NCBI RefSeq assembly: GCF_003369915.1
Contig: NC_046676.1
Location: 11,638,001-11,702,000 of the forward strand
Direction of reading: 5' to 3'
DNA from: Drosophila miranda
Lineage: Eukaryota > Arthropoda > Insecta > Diptera > Drosophilidae
DNA length: 64,000 nucleotides
Position numbers and translations under genes: made by a program. The notes below the pieces were generated by a model that saw only the letters and a program-made list of their open reading frames with translations, was not told the DNA's origin and ran no database searches. Within the stretch, counting starts at the first letter, position 1, and each line of letters begins with the position of its first letter. Positions 1 through 12,200 of the stretch are shown here, piece by piece.

Positions 1-239
1 GGTTCCATTTCGATTCGTTCGGTTCGGTCTAGCACTTTGAGTTTGAACCCCCGTTTTTTCAAAGGACTAACTTCAAATGCCGAAAATAAATGCCCCCACC
101 CCCTCCTTTGTACAGCGCTCCCCTGGCACGGAGCGCTAAGGGAAATGCATTCAACATACATATATAAAAAAGAAGGAACGAAGAAATTTTAATCCACAAC
201 GGACCCGTATATGTGTGCCTTATGGATACCCTTGTCTCT

Positions 240-240
<1 letters not shown>

Positions 241-278
<38 letters not shown>
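241..278. repeat. (GT)n microsatellite
   Basis: About 18 uninterrupted GT dinucleotides are followed by GGG. It is a likely length-polymorphic microsatellite with no coding context. Confidence 0.95.
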
Positions 279-280
<2 letters not shown>

Positions 281-1317
281 AAAATGTGTGCTAGAGTATG
301 TGTGTCATGGATACACATTTCGTGAATGCCGCCCAAGGTGACCAAGGATGGAGAAAGCACCACCACTAAAATCACCAAGGAGCGGCTATCACAGCCGCTG
401 TCGTCTCTGCAGTCTCTGCAGCTACCTGCCCCTGCGATTCGAGACGGGGCGGATGTTGCACGACGAGGACGATCGGGCGTGGAATGTGGAAACAGGTGTC
501 CTTAAACCAACAAAACAGAAGGGAAATCCGGAATATGAAGACAGCTCAGCCTGAGATTTTCGCACATAAATCAGCATTCAGATACATACTATATGTGATA
601 TTGTTCCGAACGCAGCTTGAAAAGATTTATAAATGTTCAAGAAGAAAGTCGGAAGCAATAAAATATATTCGCATATAAATCAGAGTCCCAGAGAGCTGAT
701 CCAGAAGTTTCAGTCTCTGATTTGTTATCCACAATTTCAGAATGCAAAACGTATTCAAAATAAATACTATATTATTCAGAATCGGACAAAGATTTTGGAA
801 AAAAAATTGGTCTTAGATATTTTAAAGTTCTGAGAATCAGCATATCCATTAGGTTGACCGAGAAGTTGCAATCTCAGCTTATGAGTATCGTCAGAATATA
901 GCCTCAGTACGATCGAGAGTTCAGAAAAATGTCATATGTATATGTAGATCCGAAACTTGTTCTACCTTCTGTGGAGTCAAAGGGAAATCGCTGAAGCTAT
1001 CGCTGCCAGTGGAATGTGAGCGAAACAACATCAAGAGGAACGACAGCGGGGAATGTGAAACAAGCGCTGAGATACAGATACAAAACACTTATTTTTAATT
1101 TCGATGAATCACCGTTGGTTTGGTTTTGGCTTTTGGTTTCTGTTTGGGGTTCGGTTCGGTGCGGATCGGTTGGGGCTGAAACGAAATTCAGCGACGTCGC
1201 CGATGACTGCATGCCTCGTTGGAGCCGGGCGACGATAGACAAAAGGGGTACACAGGGTGCGGGTGCGGGGGAGATCAAGGCTGGCAGAGCAGAGCACAGA
1301 ACACGGGACAAAGGCGC

Positions 1318-1395
1318 ACAGAGAGAGAGAGAGGGAGAGAGATACGGATAAGAGAGAGAGGGGGAGAGAGATACGGATAAGAGAGAGATGGAGAC
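1318..1395. repeat. Purine-rich GA tandem repeat
   Basis: A unit of about 27 bp (a GAGAGA run ending in ATACGGATAA) is repeated about two and a half times. It is a purine-only tract on the plus strand and could bind GAGA factor or form triplex DNA. Nothing shows a function. Confidence 0.8.
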
Positions 1396-4275
1396 AGGAG
1401 AAGTAGAGGAGAAAACGCGATGAAAAACAAACTGAAAGAATGCACAAAGAGCAGACGACGATCGGCATTGGAAACGAAACGTAACGAAAAGCGTTGAAAA
1501 TGCTGGTCGAATATGTCGCCGACCGAGAACTAGAGCTCCCCCTTTCTGATCTGTATCTGTAATACAGATTCTGTATCTAGAGCCACTGACATTCCAGAGG
1601 GACTATTTCCAGATAGCGGGTAATCGTATCCGTCTCCGTTTTTAGCGGGTTTCAGGCAATGTCTGGGAATGTTGAGTATCAGCCGCCCCTCAATCGGTGG
1701 AAATTCGACACGCCTTGAAAGCCAAGTAAAATTCTAAGCAAACCCGATCCTCCCCCTTCTTTGAACCCTCTAGCCATATCACGCGGTCTAGACATGTGCC
1801 AGAGATCTAATATTTGGTCTGCATGCGGGAGTTGGATGAGGATGAAGCTTAAGGGAAACGTAAACTTTTCAGCTCTCTCCCTTGCAGCATCAGCATCCTT
1901 TTGTTCGCAGCGAAGCAGAAGAAAGAGAAGCGGAAGTGCTTTGTCGCCATTTGATGTGACAACGACTTCCTGCTCGGGCCTGACCTGAGACCGGGCACCG
2001 AAAAGTCTTGGCTTAGAGTTGGAGTTGGACTTGGCAAAAATATTGATTATTTAAGATGGCGTGCCATATGGACGATGTGGAGGTGCACCACAACGGGGTT
2101 GGATCTGGGGTTAGTCGACCAACAACGGTGCACATCAAAGGCTTCGGTTCGTCAAAGTTCTTTTAGTACGTGGCTTTTTCTGTTTTTTTTTTTTTAGCTT
2201 TTTCTGCTTTTGTTGGTGCTGTCGTCATTTGCATTTTGGCGGGTTCCCAGTGCCACGGATGAGAATCGAGCGAAGGTCTCTCGCAAAATTGATTGTGCGG
2301 CAACCTGGGAAAGACCTTTGCATATGCATGTCAAGAGTTGTCCAGCTCTGGCCATTGTTGTTGTTGCTGTTGTTGTTCTTGCTGCAAGTTGTTGCTGCTG
2401 TTGCATGTTGCCGTTTCTCTGGCTGTGTGCCTGTGCTTGTGCTTGGCCTGTTGCTTGGCTTCGGTGGAAGCCTGGTGGTTTCTGTGTCAGCCACCTGCCT
2501 GATCCGCCTTAGGATCTTTGCGACCCGTTTCTGTGCCCCTCTCAGCTCCCCTTGGGGTCTGGGAGCGTTAATTGCAAATGCTGGGGTATCAGCCACGCCC
2601 CGAGATGCATATTAAATTGTGTTGCAATAAATGCGAAAAATGCATAAATAAATAAAAGCGCTTGAAACCGCAGGACAGTCCGAGGCTGTCTGCCGCGGTG
2701 CGGCATGTCCGCAGCACTTCCGTTGGCCCGCAAAATGGAGCTGGAAATTTTGAATAATATACCATCAAATTTTAAATGCTCTCCCTGCTATGCGAGTCGT
2801 CAAAACAAAACTAAAATAGATATTTAAACACAGCAATGGAAGAGGCACAGTCACTGGGCTTCCCAACATCATAAGGTGGAATCCTGCCGGGTGATCGGGT
2901 TAATTGCTGCATTACCCATCCCTCCCCTCTAGTGAAGGGTATCCTGCATTAAAATCGGCAACAAAATCAAATGTAACCAAATCATTATCCGCAGCCGCAC
3001 AAAAATTATGTGCGTGCAACAAAAATGCAATCGAAATCGGAATTGCAGATGGTCCTTGCTGTTGGTTGATGGAGTCGCCGTTGCTGTGGCAGTTGCAATT
3101 GCAGTTTCAGCTGTACATGGTCGGAATATATTGTATATGCTTAATGGTGGGCGGTGGGGCGTTTGGAGCCGGCCGGCGGAGGATGGTGGGTGGTTGGATG
3201 CATTTTGGGGTTGCATTCGGTGGCGGTGGACAGGAAACTTGATAAGTTGGCCTGTACAAAGGAAATGCATGAAATGTGCATGGAATGCACATTCTCATTG
3301 TATCTGTGTGTTGTTCCTGTGCTTGTCTGTGTGGCTGTGTTTGAGGCATTGGAATTTCAGACGCATAGATTGTAGATAATTGCAATGTTGCCCTATCTGA
3401 CTGCAGCCCCACAAAAGTAGGCAACGAAATTGCTACCTTCTATTTGGGGTTTCATTAAGATTCAATTACTGGCCAGAAAGGGAAATATTTAATAATCTTC
3501 ATATGAGAATTATTTTGCGATAATTGTTTCACTTCTCCCTGCTTTTGTTGCTGCCTTCTATGTGGGCAAAGGGCCAACAGAACCGTTGCATCCGTTGTAT
3601 TTTGAAATATATTTCAAGCTCATTCAGCGCATTCGAGAGATATTCAGCAGCCCCACACAGATACGAAACCCACACAAACACGCACTCAACCAGAGCGCGA
3701 GAGACAGAGAGCATGCTGCCTCCTCTCTTATTGCCTCTCCCGCTCTTGGGCTCTCTCTCTTGCCTACCCACCACTGGATAACAGAAGACGCTCGGGTGGG
3801 GGGCAGAGCCACGTTCGCGCCAGCAAGTCCACCATTCGTCTGGCTGTCGTTCCTCCGCCCGAACAATTGAAAACTTGCTCGGGCGAATCGCCCCAGAAAG
3901 TCGACAGTTTGCTGCCAATGGCTGCCGTGCTTGGCTTTACCCTGTCCATTTTGGTGGCGGACGCGCCATAAAGTAACGAGTTCTTTTATCTGCCGCCTGC
4001 GTACAGTGAATTTCGTCGATTTCTGGAAACTTGATGGCGCGTCGCCCCAGCAAGTATGGGGAAATGTCAAACGCACAGCGACGTGGCGTTGAATCTGCTA
4101 CTTGATGGCTCCCTCAAATGGGCGCTGCAGCCCCGCAACGAACCCCGCCGAGCCCCACGAGCTCCGGAGCTGTAGATGTAGCTGTAGCTATAGCTGGAGC
4201 TGCCTGCCTCTGTCTCTGTCTCTGCCTTTGCCTCTGCCACTGCCTGGCTGGCCGTCTTGCCTTGCCTTCAGTCGC

Positions 4276-4302
4276 GCTGCTGCTGCTGCTGCTGCTGCTG
4301 CT
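4276..4302. repeat. (GCT)9 trinucleotide tract
   Basis: Nine GCT triplets in a row, within a wider CT-rich block (about 4,160-4,350) that has several overlapping open frames. I take those frames to be low-complexity artefacts. Confidence 0.85.
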
Positions 4303-6655
4303 CCAATGAGCCAGGGCTGGGGGTTTGCTGCTCTGTCGCTCTGTCGCTGTCGCTGTCCCTGTTGGAGTACAGACTTGTGGAGGAACTCTTATCTCCGGCT
4401 AGTCGTCAGCTGTACAAACCCCCGAATATCATATTTAATTTACGTTGTTCCTCAGATAAGGAGAACTTTCTTGATCGCAGATACGGACAAACTTTGTCAG
4501 AGATTGGGCAGAGTGACCCATTTATGGGGCAGCTGGATTGCCAAAGATCTATGAGATTATCATGAATCTAGAGATATTGTGTGATCATAAAAAGAAATAC
4601 AAATATTTCATATTATTTCCTTCAATACTTTACGGCTTTTATACTGCCAAGTACTACAGGCACTAATAACATTATTGTTTCTATATAAATCTGTACAAGT
4701 ACCTTTCCCAGGAGAACACACATACCATACCATCATCTCCAGTTCGGACTCCATAAATGAGTTCCGTATAATATTCCGCAATAAAATCTCTCACATATTA
4801 AAACTGTTTGAAGTTGGAAGAATGTGGCCATCCCTGGCACTCACTGGTGTGTTGTCGCAGCAAGTATTTTTCTTTCTTGGACTTGGACATATAGCGTTCG
4901 TCCGTGAATTTTCTTCCCCACTACCGTTGGGGCATACAGGGTGCCCCCTATTGGGCTTCGCTCCGATCGTGAGTCGCTGCTCCTGCCCCAAAAGTGCTCC
5001 CATCCAAATGGGCCCCAAGGTTGGGTCGCATCGCATCGCTTCGCGTCGCAGCGCAGCGCTGCGAGTCTCTCTGCTTGCCACGCAAAAAGCAACATAAAAT
5101 GTTGTTTTTTCTCTTGAATTGCTTGTGGCCCTGTATTCCCAAATATATGCTTAGAGTGTATCTGTGTGTCGGTCTCTCTGTGCCTGTGTGTGTAAGTGCG
5201 CTGGGGATCCGAGAGTGTGTGCGTGCAAGTGTGCGAGAGTTTAAGCTTAAAGCTATTGTACACTTGGTGTGTCGTGTCTGCCTCTCTCCGCGTCCCGCGT
5301 CCCGTGCCCCGTTCCCCGTCTCCCCTTTTACCCTGCTACATGTCCCCCTTCTCGGGTTGCCTTTCCCCCATTCTCCATTTTGGCGTTGCCTTCGTTGCCG
5401 TCGTCCTCGTCGGCCTGTCGCTGTCCTTACAGGGAGCAAGCAGCCAGCCAGTCAGCCAGCGAAGCGGCAGGAGGAATTTTGGAGGAAAGCCACTCAACAA
5501 ACCGACGGAAGAATGCCCTTTTATGTTAGGTACTTTAATGTTCGTCTGGTTATGATTGTATCAAATTCATTCAAATATTCTCTTACAAAATAAAAAAAAA
5601 CCCTATTCCTTGAAGGATTTTTGAGCTTACATTAATTCGGCTTTGATTCAATATTTGTGTCTTTCTCTTGTTTCAATCTTGACTCTCTTAATTAATATAT
5701 TTAGGCTCTCTCCTGTACTAAGCTAAAGTGACTTTCTAACAGCACATGCGCATTTTTACCCTTTTGTGTTCGTTCACTGATCCTCCAGCTCCACAAACTC
5801 TTCATTTTGAGGATTACTTTCAAGTCTTGGTGCTATAAGCTTAAGGCAGAGCAAAATGGTGTTCTCCATTTGATTTCAGGGTATTCTACTCATGTTGCCT
5901 TTGCTGTTGGCAGTGTCGCCATCACCATCACCATCGTAGCCATCGCAGCCAGCTGCCTTTGCCTCTGCCCCTGCCTCTGTCTCTGCCCCTGACTCAGCCT
6001 CTTGTTCTTTCTCTGGCCCTGTCCATGTCCCTGGCTCTGGCTCTGGCTGTCTCTGGTCCTACGCTTTGCCAACGCATTTTTGTTTTGTTTAGAGCGCAAG
6101 TTATGCGGGCGCCAAGGAGGAGTAGCCACGTGGAGATGGTGGGGAGAGGAACGGCGGCAGGGGCATGCTTCTTGGTGCTGAGACAGCAGCACACACCCCG
6201 ACACATGCCGACAGGTATCGAAAATGTTACCCAAAACGCAGCTGAGCTCTCTAGCACCATCTCCAGCACTAGCTTTAAGGCATTCTGCTCCTGCACCACG
6301 TTAATATTCTCCTCTAGAATGCATCATCTCCAGCTCTGCAACTCATCTAGCTTCTCAGCCCCATGGACCCAATTCTTTAACTGCAAAAAGATAGAAAGAA
6401 AAGGCGAAGAACTGAAGCTGGCGGCCAAAGTTTGTTAGCAAAGTTGGTCTTTAAGCTGACTTCACCTGACGTCAGACAGCACGCCGGAAGAACCAGCCAA
6501 GCAATCACACCACCACCCCATTCGAGCCACACTGGGCCCTGCCTCCTCCTTCTCTCTGACGCCACCCTGCCACACGCACCTTTACACATTTTTCCACTTC
6601 CTTTTCGTTTCTCCACTGGGCTCCGACTCCGGCTCCATCTCCTGCCCTGGGCCCA

Positions 6656-6681
6656 GGTCCGGGTCCGGGTCCGGGTCCGGG
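6656..6681. repeat. (GGTCCG)n short tandem repeat
   Basis: About four copies of a GC-rich hexamer. On both strands it opens artificial frames encoding Val-Arg or Gly-Pro dipeptide runs. Confidence 0.8.
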
Positions 6682-8465
6682 CCAAATGAAAAATTGCACA
6701 CGCGGGAATTTGATTTTAACATGAGAAATAAACACAATGAAGCTGATGGCCCGGCCTGGCAGGCGATGTGGCCCTCGCCGTGGGGCGGTCTATGGGTTGG
6801 TGGTGACACTGCGACTGTCATACATATTCCGTCCTCCTCCTTCTGTTTTTGGGCAACTTTAATTTGGAACTTTAATCAATGAAAAGAGCGCGAGTCACTT
6901 TCAATGCTTCAGGTACTAATACTGTGGATTTATTCATTGTTCAACTAATTTCGCGTGCAGCGAATACCAAAAATTAGTAAATCATTTAAGGGGAACCTCA
7001 CATATGAGATGAAGAGTTAAATTTGGCAATGTGCAAGCGATTTCTTCAGCATACTCCATGCGTGCTGTGGCACATTCGAGGCAGATAAGCAAGGGAAGTC
7101 AAATTTCTACCCCTTCTAGCCCGGGCTCTCCCTCAAGCCTTTTGCCAGCCCAGCCACCCCTTTCGGATGGTATTTCCCGTTTGTCGCATTCCTTGCCTAA
7201 TGCTGGAATTTCAATTTTAAAGACTAAACTTGATTACTCAGAGAGTGAGAGAGGCCTCTCGCTGAGCCACTACTGGGGGGATGGGTTTTGCTGCTGGGGG
7301 TAGTTCCCTATTGTCTCTCGCATGAATTGCCTTGAAGTTACTTTTAAGGATCAAAGTGACATAAGTTTTGCGCTCCTTCTGCCGTTTCTTCGCTTAGCTC
7401 AAGCCCCAGCCCCAGCCCCAGCACCATTCTTCGTCTTCGTCTTGGTCTTCGTCTTTGGCTCCAATTTATTTTATGCCAACAAAAAGTTTTTTAATGTAAT
7501 TAAAATGGATAATGCCTAAAGTGTGTTTAAACCTAGAGCTATCGCAGCTTTAAGGGGGCTACCCATTCTCATTCCCACTCTCTCTGTCTTTCTTTCTAGT
7601 ATCCTTCGCGGCTATCTAGCACAGATACACACCAGAACACACACTCTGATACCAACACTGGCACACGTGCGCGCTGTGCCATAAAGTGCTCAAGTTACTT
7701 GCAGGGATTACCCACATGCCCACATACCCACATCCACTCGCACCCCCATGCCCACCCTCCGCATTGGAACAGTGTGGAGCAGAAGTTATGGGGCCATTTC
7801 TGGCCATTCTTCAGACGATCCTCGGGCCGGACCACAACGCGTATGCGTCATATTGAAGCCAGTTCCACAGTCCAGGCTCAGACCCAGGCTGAGTTCCGGC
7901 CGCAAGGAGTTTAGCATTTTCCAATTGCTGCAACTTTTTTAGCTACTGCCGCTTTTCTAGAGAAAAACCAAATTTCCCAACTACACACAAGGACGTGGAA
8001 ATGGAAGAGAAGGAACAGGATGTGCGGACGGTCGCACAGATGAGGCGGAAGCACGGACAAACAAACGGATAAGAAGGCAGGCAGCAGGCAGCTGAGGGAG
8101 GGAGGGAGGCAGGGAGGAGAACAGCGGACGCGGCGCAAGGAGCAGCGAACAAACGAATGAAACAGAACCCAAGAACGAAACGTACATGGAAGATAAGCGC
8201 ACAGAGTGCGGCACTGATAACGCAGGTCCTGTGCCGTGCCGCCGGGGGGAGGCCAATGGGTGGCGTGGCGGCATGATGTAGGTGTGGGGCCAGGAGGGCC
8301 TGGTGAATTTTAACATTTTAGAGAAAATGCGAACGGGAAAATTTCGAACGTCAGGCTAGAATGTTCGAAACGAATTGTGTGTGAGGGCTGCGGAGTGTTG
8401 GAGTCGGTGAGAGGGTGGAGATGGAGCTGGAGCTGGAGCTTGATCTGGGGGGGGGAGGGAATGCT

Positions 8466-8516
8466 CCACACACACACACAGAATAAAGGGGGAGGACTCT
8501 GTGTGTGTGTGTGTGG
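8466..8516. repeat. CA/TG inverted repeat (potential hairpin)
   Basis: A (CA)n arm ending in GA (8466-8482) is followed after about 15 nt by its reverse complement, TCT(GT)n (8498-8516). The arms can form a perfect stem of about 17 bp. A second (CA)n run lies at about 8743-8763. This is probably microsatellite-derived. Confidence 0.75.
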
Positions 8517-9959
8517 GTAAGTAGTAGCTGCGCTGGAACGAAACAATTTGTAATTTATTTGCGAAGCGTGCGATGTGCGCTGTGCGAAAAGTTGAGGCAG
8601 CTGCCAAAGGCGTAGCCCTCGACCATAGGAGAGACAGTAGCTTCAGCTGAAACTGAAACTCGGTCTGGGTCTCGACTGAGACCCAAACTAGAGCTGAGAG
8701 CACGCGTAAGCAGATACACAGATGATGTCCTCCCCTCCAGAACACACACACACACACACACACTCAGATAGCCATAGACAAAGGCAGCGCGTGGGTGGTC
8801 CCCTGGTCCTGCTGGGTCTCTGAGTGGAACGATGGTGGATGTACTGGCATCCATCCACAGCGAGGGGTTGCTTGCTGGTTGGCTGCTGTTGGTTCACCGC
8901 CTTTAAAGACCTTTCAACTTTAAGGCGGAATGCCATCCATAGGTGCAACCTGTAAAAGTACCTTGGCAAACGAGATAATTTCAGATGGTACGACACGGAT
9001 TTCAAGTAGCAATTCTGAAATTTATTTAATGTACTTTAATGTTTTAAAACTGAATGCTTTACATTTTGAATTTAAGTTTTTAATTAACTTTGTGTGGGTT
9101 ATGTGAATGCGTCAATGGATGTGTGAGTAAGTGCAGGTTTATTGTTTAATGCTTCACCAGCTCTAAGCATCATTTATAAACTATTTGTATAGGTGTTTAT
9201 TGTTTAATCAAAGCTGAAGTTTGTTTTACTGGAAGTTATTCTTGCATCACTCAGTCCGGCAGGGCAGGGCAGTATTATATTCGAGTGAGCTATATCTCCA
9301 ATGCTGTGGGGTCCATTAGTGGCCTTATTAATGGCGACTAAGTGCCGTCTGGGTGTGACTTGGGTGTAAGTTGTGGGGCTAAATAATCTATCTCAAAATG
9401 CAAATATCAAGCACATTATAAACCATTATATCCTTTATCCAATATTTAATATATCAAAATTCATCGTTTTCGTTTGCTAATTAGGTATATGGCGGAGAAG
9501 AGCCTTTGGGGCTCTGCTAAGTACAAAACTTGTATTGTTATTCGTTCGAGTATTTTTCTATTGTTTGCTTGGAGGGTTGCCTATGTGAACAAAATGGAAC
9601 CTGGAGTGTGGCCTGGGTCCTTGGGAGGTTACATGCATGCATCTGTGTTTTATTTTGTGGTAACTATTAATCAGTCTTGTATACAAAAGAATTAAAATTA
9701 TCAAATTGTCTATAACCATGCTACATCGATATATCTTCTCCTCTCCTCGTAGACAGCAGCATTGCCTAGTATTAAAAAAAGCGGTTACTAATACACAAAA
9801 CCATTTTGTGGGTGCTTGGACTTCGTTACAGATTCACTCTTAACAGCGAGATTAGCTTTCTTTAAATCATATTTTAATTGAAAACTTATTAAATAATCGA
9901 TATCCTTGTCAAAAAAATATACATGATAAAACATACATATACAGAAGATGCATTCAGCG

Positions 9960-10346
9960 ATAATAAATTAGGAATTAGAATTACAATACGAGACGGATAC
10001 ACACAGTATCTGTTGGTAGAATATATACAGGGGTAGCACATTCGCAGGGGGCTGCAGAGGGTCGTGTAAATGCGTTACTCTCTTTTGTCCCGCTCTGTAT
10101 TTGCCCCCTACTGGCCAGGGCTGGAAGTCGCTGAAGCCATGCACCGGGGGGCTTCAAACGTTGCCTAATACTCAATAACTTATAGTGATTTCGATTTACA
10201 TATGTTTCGGGCCTAACAGTTAGAATTTACAATTTGTTACTTGTACACTTAGACGAGGGAAAAGGGCAGGCCGGGGCGGGGCCTGGGGAATCGTGGCGCA
10301 CAATATCAAAAGGTAGCACGGGCTTCGGCTGGCAACGGGCCGCAAA
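9960..10346 (-). other. Probable RYBP 3' UTR
   Basis: Non-coding sequence directly downstream of the RYBP stop codon. I cannot identify an unambiguous polyadenylation signal, so the 3' boundary is a guess. Confidence 0.35.
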
Positions 10347-11010
10347 TTAACTCCGGCTGTCGTTGCTCTCGCTGAAGCTCTGCTCGCTGGACTCGCGCCG
10401 GCTGCTCACCGGCTTCGCCTTGTACTCTGTGATGAAGACGGTGACGGAGTTGACGGTCACCTCTCGTGTCTGCGCCGTGGAGCGATCAACGTTCTTCAAA
10501 CGGGCCGGGTATCTTTTGTGGCGCTGCCTGTCGTGTCCACTTCCGTGCCGTGAACTGGAGGCGGATTTACCGTTGGGCATGTTGCCGCTGGCTCCGGGCA
10601 GTGTGGCTGCCTGCTGTGCGACTAGCGCCGAGTTCAGGCGAGGCTTTCGCGTGGAGGTTCCTAAGCGGTGTGAAGGGAACGAACGAAGAGAGTGATAGTG
10701 AGTGGAGGAGAACATCGTCATTTGACAAGAGCAAAGAAAACAAATTACGCGCACAGCGAACGATTATTCGCCGTCCTTCACGGGTAATTGAAATATGACG
10801 CAGCGGCCACATTCGCAGCCGTTGCCACTGTCGCAGCCGCTGTGGCCGCAAATGAAATCGAGGTCACTCACCTTTCCTCACGTCACACATGCGGCACTTG
10901 AACGCCTCGGCCGAGTTCCTGTACGTGCAGACGCTGCAGTCCCAAAAGTTGTCTTCAATCACTTTCGCTTGGCGCTTTTGTCGTCGCACGGGCGATGATT
11001 TCTTGTCCAT
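10347..11010 (-). CDS. RYBP: RYBP/YAF2 Polycomb-associated zinc-finger protein
   Basis: RING1 and YY1 binding protein, a nuclear subunit of variant PRC1 that bridges Polycomb-group proteins and supports H2A ubiquitylation by RING1/Sce. Two exons, complement(10347..10660, 10872..11010), 150 aa; the donor is AAAG|GTGAGT and the acceptor CTTAG, phase 1. Residues 23-42 form a RanBP2-type zinc finger (Trp23, Cys25, Cys28, Cys39, Cys42). The intron falls directly after the finger. A basic Ser/Arg-rich linker is followed at about residues 100-130 by the conserved RING1-binding segment ([11 protein letters not shown], then VTVFITEYK), and the tail is Ser/Glu-rich. The length agrees with what I recall for the fly protein. 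The start ATG is the only one upstream of the finger. A Motif-1 core promoter element lies about 270 bp upstream. The next genes upstream are LITAF genes. Confidence 0.95.
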
Positions 11011-11279
11011 AATAGAAACTGCCTGTGGTGGCGATTAAGTGAAATGCAGCTGGGCTGAATTTTCCTTTTCCACCGTTGTTGTTGCTGCCTCTGCTGCTGC
11101 TGCTACTGCTGCTGTTGTTGTGGCTGCCGAAACGCAGCGCAAATGCTGGCAATTCTGGGGTGCAGCCTTCTGGCACACACGCACAACTTGCTTAGAAGCG
11201 TTTCTTAATGCTACCAACACACATTGGATGGTTAATTAGATCTTATTCGGAGGTTTTTTGTTGTGAAAAAACTTTCTGC

Positions 11280-11290
11280 CAGTGTGACCG
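11280..11290 (-). promoter_or_regulatory. Motif-1 core promoter element
   Basis: On the minus strand this reads CGGTCACACTG, matching the Drosophila Motif 1 consensus (yGGTCACACTr, bound by M1BP) of constitutive promoters. It lies about 270 bp upstream of the RYBP ATG in the correct orientation, so it probably marks the RYBP start site. Confidence 0.65.
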
Positions 11291-11397
11291 CGGACTTATC
11301 CCGTCCGACCCTCTGAAATATATCAAAATATACCGTCCAATTTTAAAAATATACCGTAAATATACTGACTGAAATACTACTTCTATTATAAATATTC

Positions 11398-11835
11398 CTC
11401 AATTTGTATATTCCGTCCAATATTACTAGCTAGAAGGAACGCCCAGCTATGCCCACATAATTGTATACAATTAATGAATCTATTTTGCACTTGACTGGTT
11501 GATTTTAAAGTCTTGCTTTTGTTGGATTTAGTCTAAAAAAAGGTTTAAGCGAAGAAGGTCAAATAAAAAAAAAACTTAATAAGACGTAAGAGAAAAATCG
11601 TTACTATTGCTTAATTTTGATATTCCGTTGAATAATTCTGAGTAACTAAGACTCTCAGCAATGCTCACATAATTTTATCCGATTAATTAATCAATTTTCT
11701 ACTTTACTGGCCTAATTTAAATACGTGCTTTTATTTGATTTTGCCTAAAAAAGGTTTTTTTTTGCGAAAAAGGTCAAACAAATAAAACGTAATGAAACGT
11801 AAGAGAAAAATCGTTAGTATTGCTCAATTTTGATG
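11398..11835. repeat. AT-rich tandem repeat, unit about 213 bp
   Basis: Two diverged copies (about 11,398-11,609 and 11,610-11,823) and the start of a third. Landmarks recur in order: CTCAATTT, ATTCCGT, GCCCACATAATT, AAAAAAGG, AAGGTCAAA, then ACGTAAGAGAAAAATCGTTA. Divergence is roughly 20-25%, so the array is not young. It lies between RYBP and the LITAF cluster. I do not recognise the family. Confidence 0.75.
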
Positions 11836-12023
11836 TATCTATTGGAGAATAATCGCCGACGAGGTGTTGGTAAGCGCCGGCTGGCCACATCTGGCAGCAC
11901 TCTCGAAAATAGCGCAAATATTCAACAAATATTATGGTTTTCATATTGTATTAAACATTATTTAAGGCTAGGTAGCAGCATAGTGACGATGCACGTCGAC
12001 CTACGCCAACGCGGTGCTCTTAG

Positions 12024-12059
12024 ATGGTGCGCCAAAGGCCAGGCGACAGCAACAAGAAG
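12024..12059 (+). other. Candidate orphan 5' coding exon (weak)
   Basis: A plus-strand ATG opens twelve codons (Met-Val-Arg-Gln-Arg-Pro...Lys-Lys) and ends at a good donor, AAGAAG|GTAAGC. The sequence before it resembles a TATA-less promoter region. I could not find an in-frame downstream exon. It may be a chance match, or an exon of a transcript that overlaps the LITAF cluster. Confidence 0.15.
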
Positions 12060-12200
12060 GTAAGCGGCGGTGGCTTTTGTTTTTTTTAAGGTTAATATAT
12101 TCATTTGCAAATAACTAGGCAAACTGCTGAGATAGCAGCTCTTGTTTGTGTTATATATGTAGTAGGTACCACCAGATCACATCTCATCGTAGTCTTATCT

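Larger units (their letters stand above)
1..9900. other. Gene-free region rich in simple repeats
   Basis: I find no convincing coding exon, splice-linked reading frame or RNA gene in this stretch. The reading frames present are short, overlap one another on both strands, and follow CT/GA-, CTG- or GT-rich low-complexity DNA. The interval around 3,660-3,800 carries clustered GAGAG/CTCTC motifs of the kind bound by GAGA factor and could be a promoter or enhancer. The region may be a long intron or intergenic DNA belonging to a gene outside the window. Confidence 0.55.

Noticed and set aside
326-505. A 59-codon plus-strand frame starting MPPKVTKDGES with a Thr-rich start
   Set aside because: It has a stop directly before the ATG, no similarity I recognise and no splice partner; the second half looks like random composition.
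2194-2615. Several overlapping frames rich in Cys, Leu or Gln
   Set aside because: They come from a TTG/CTG-rich low-complexity tract read in different frames on both strands.
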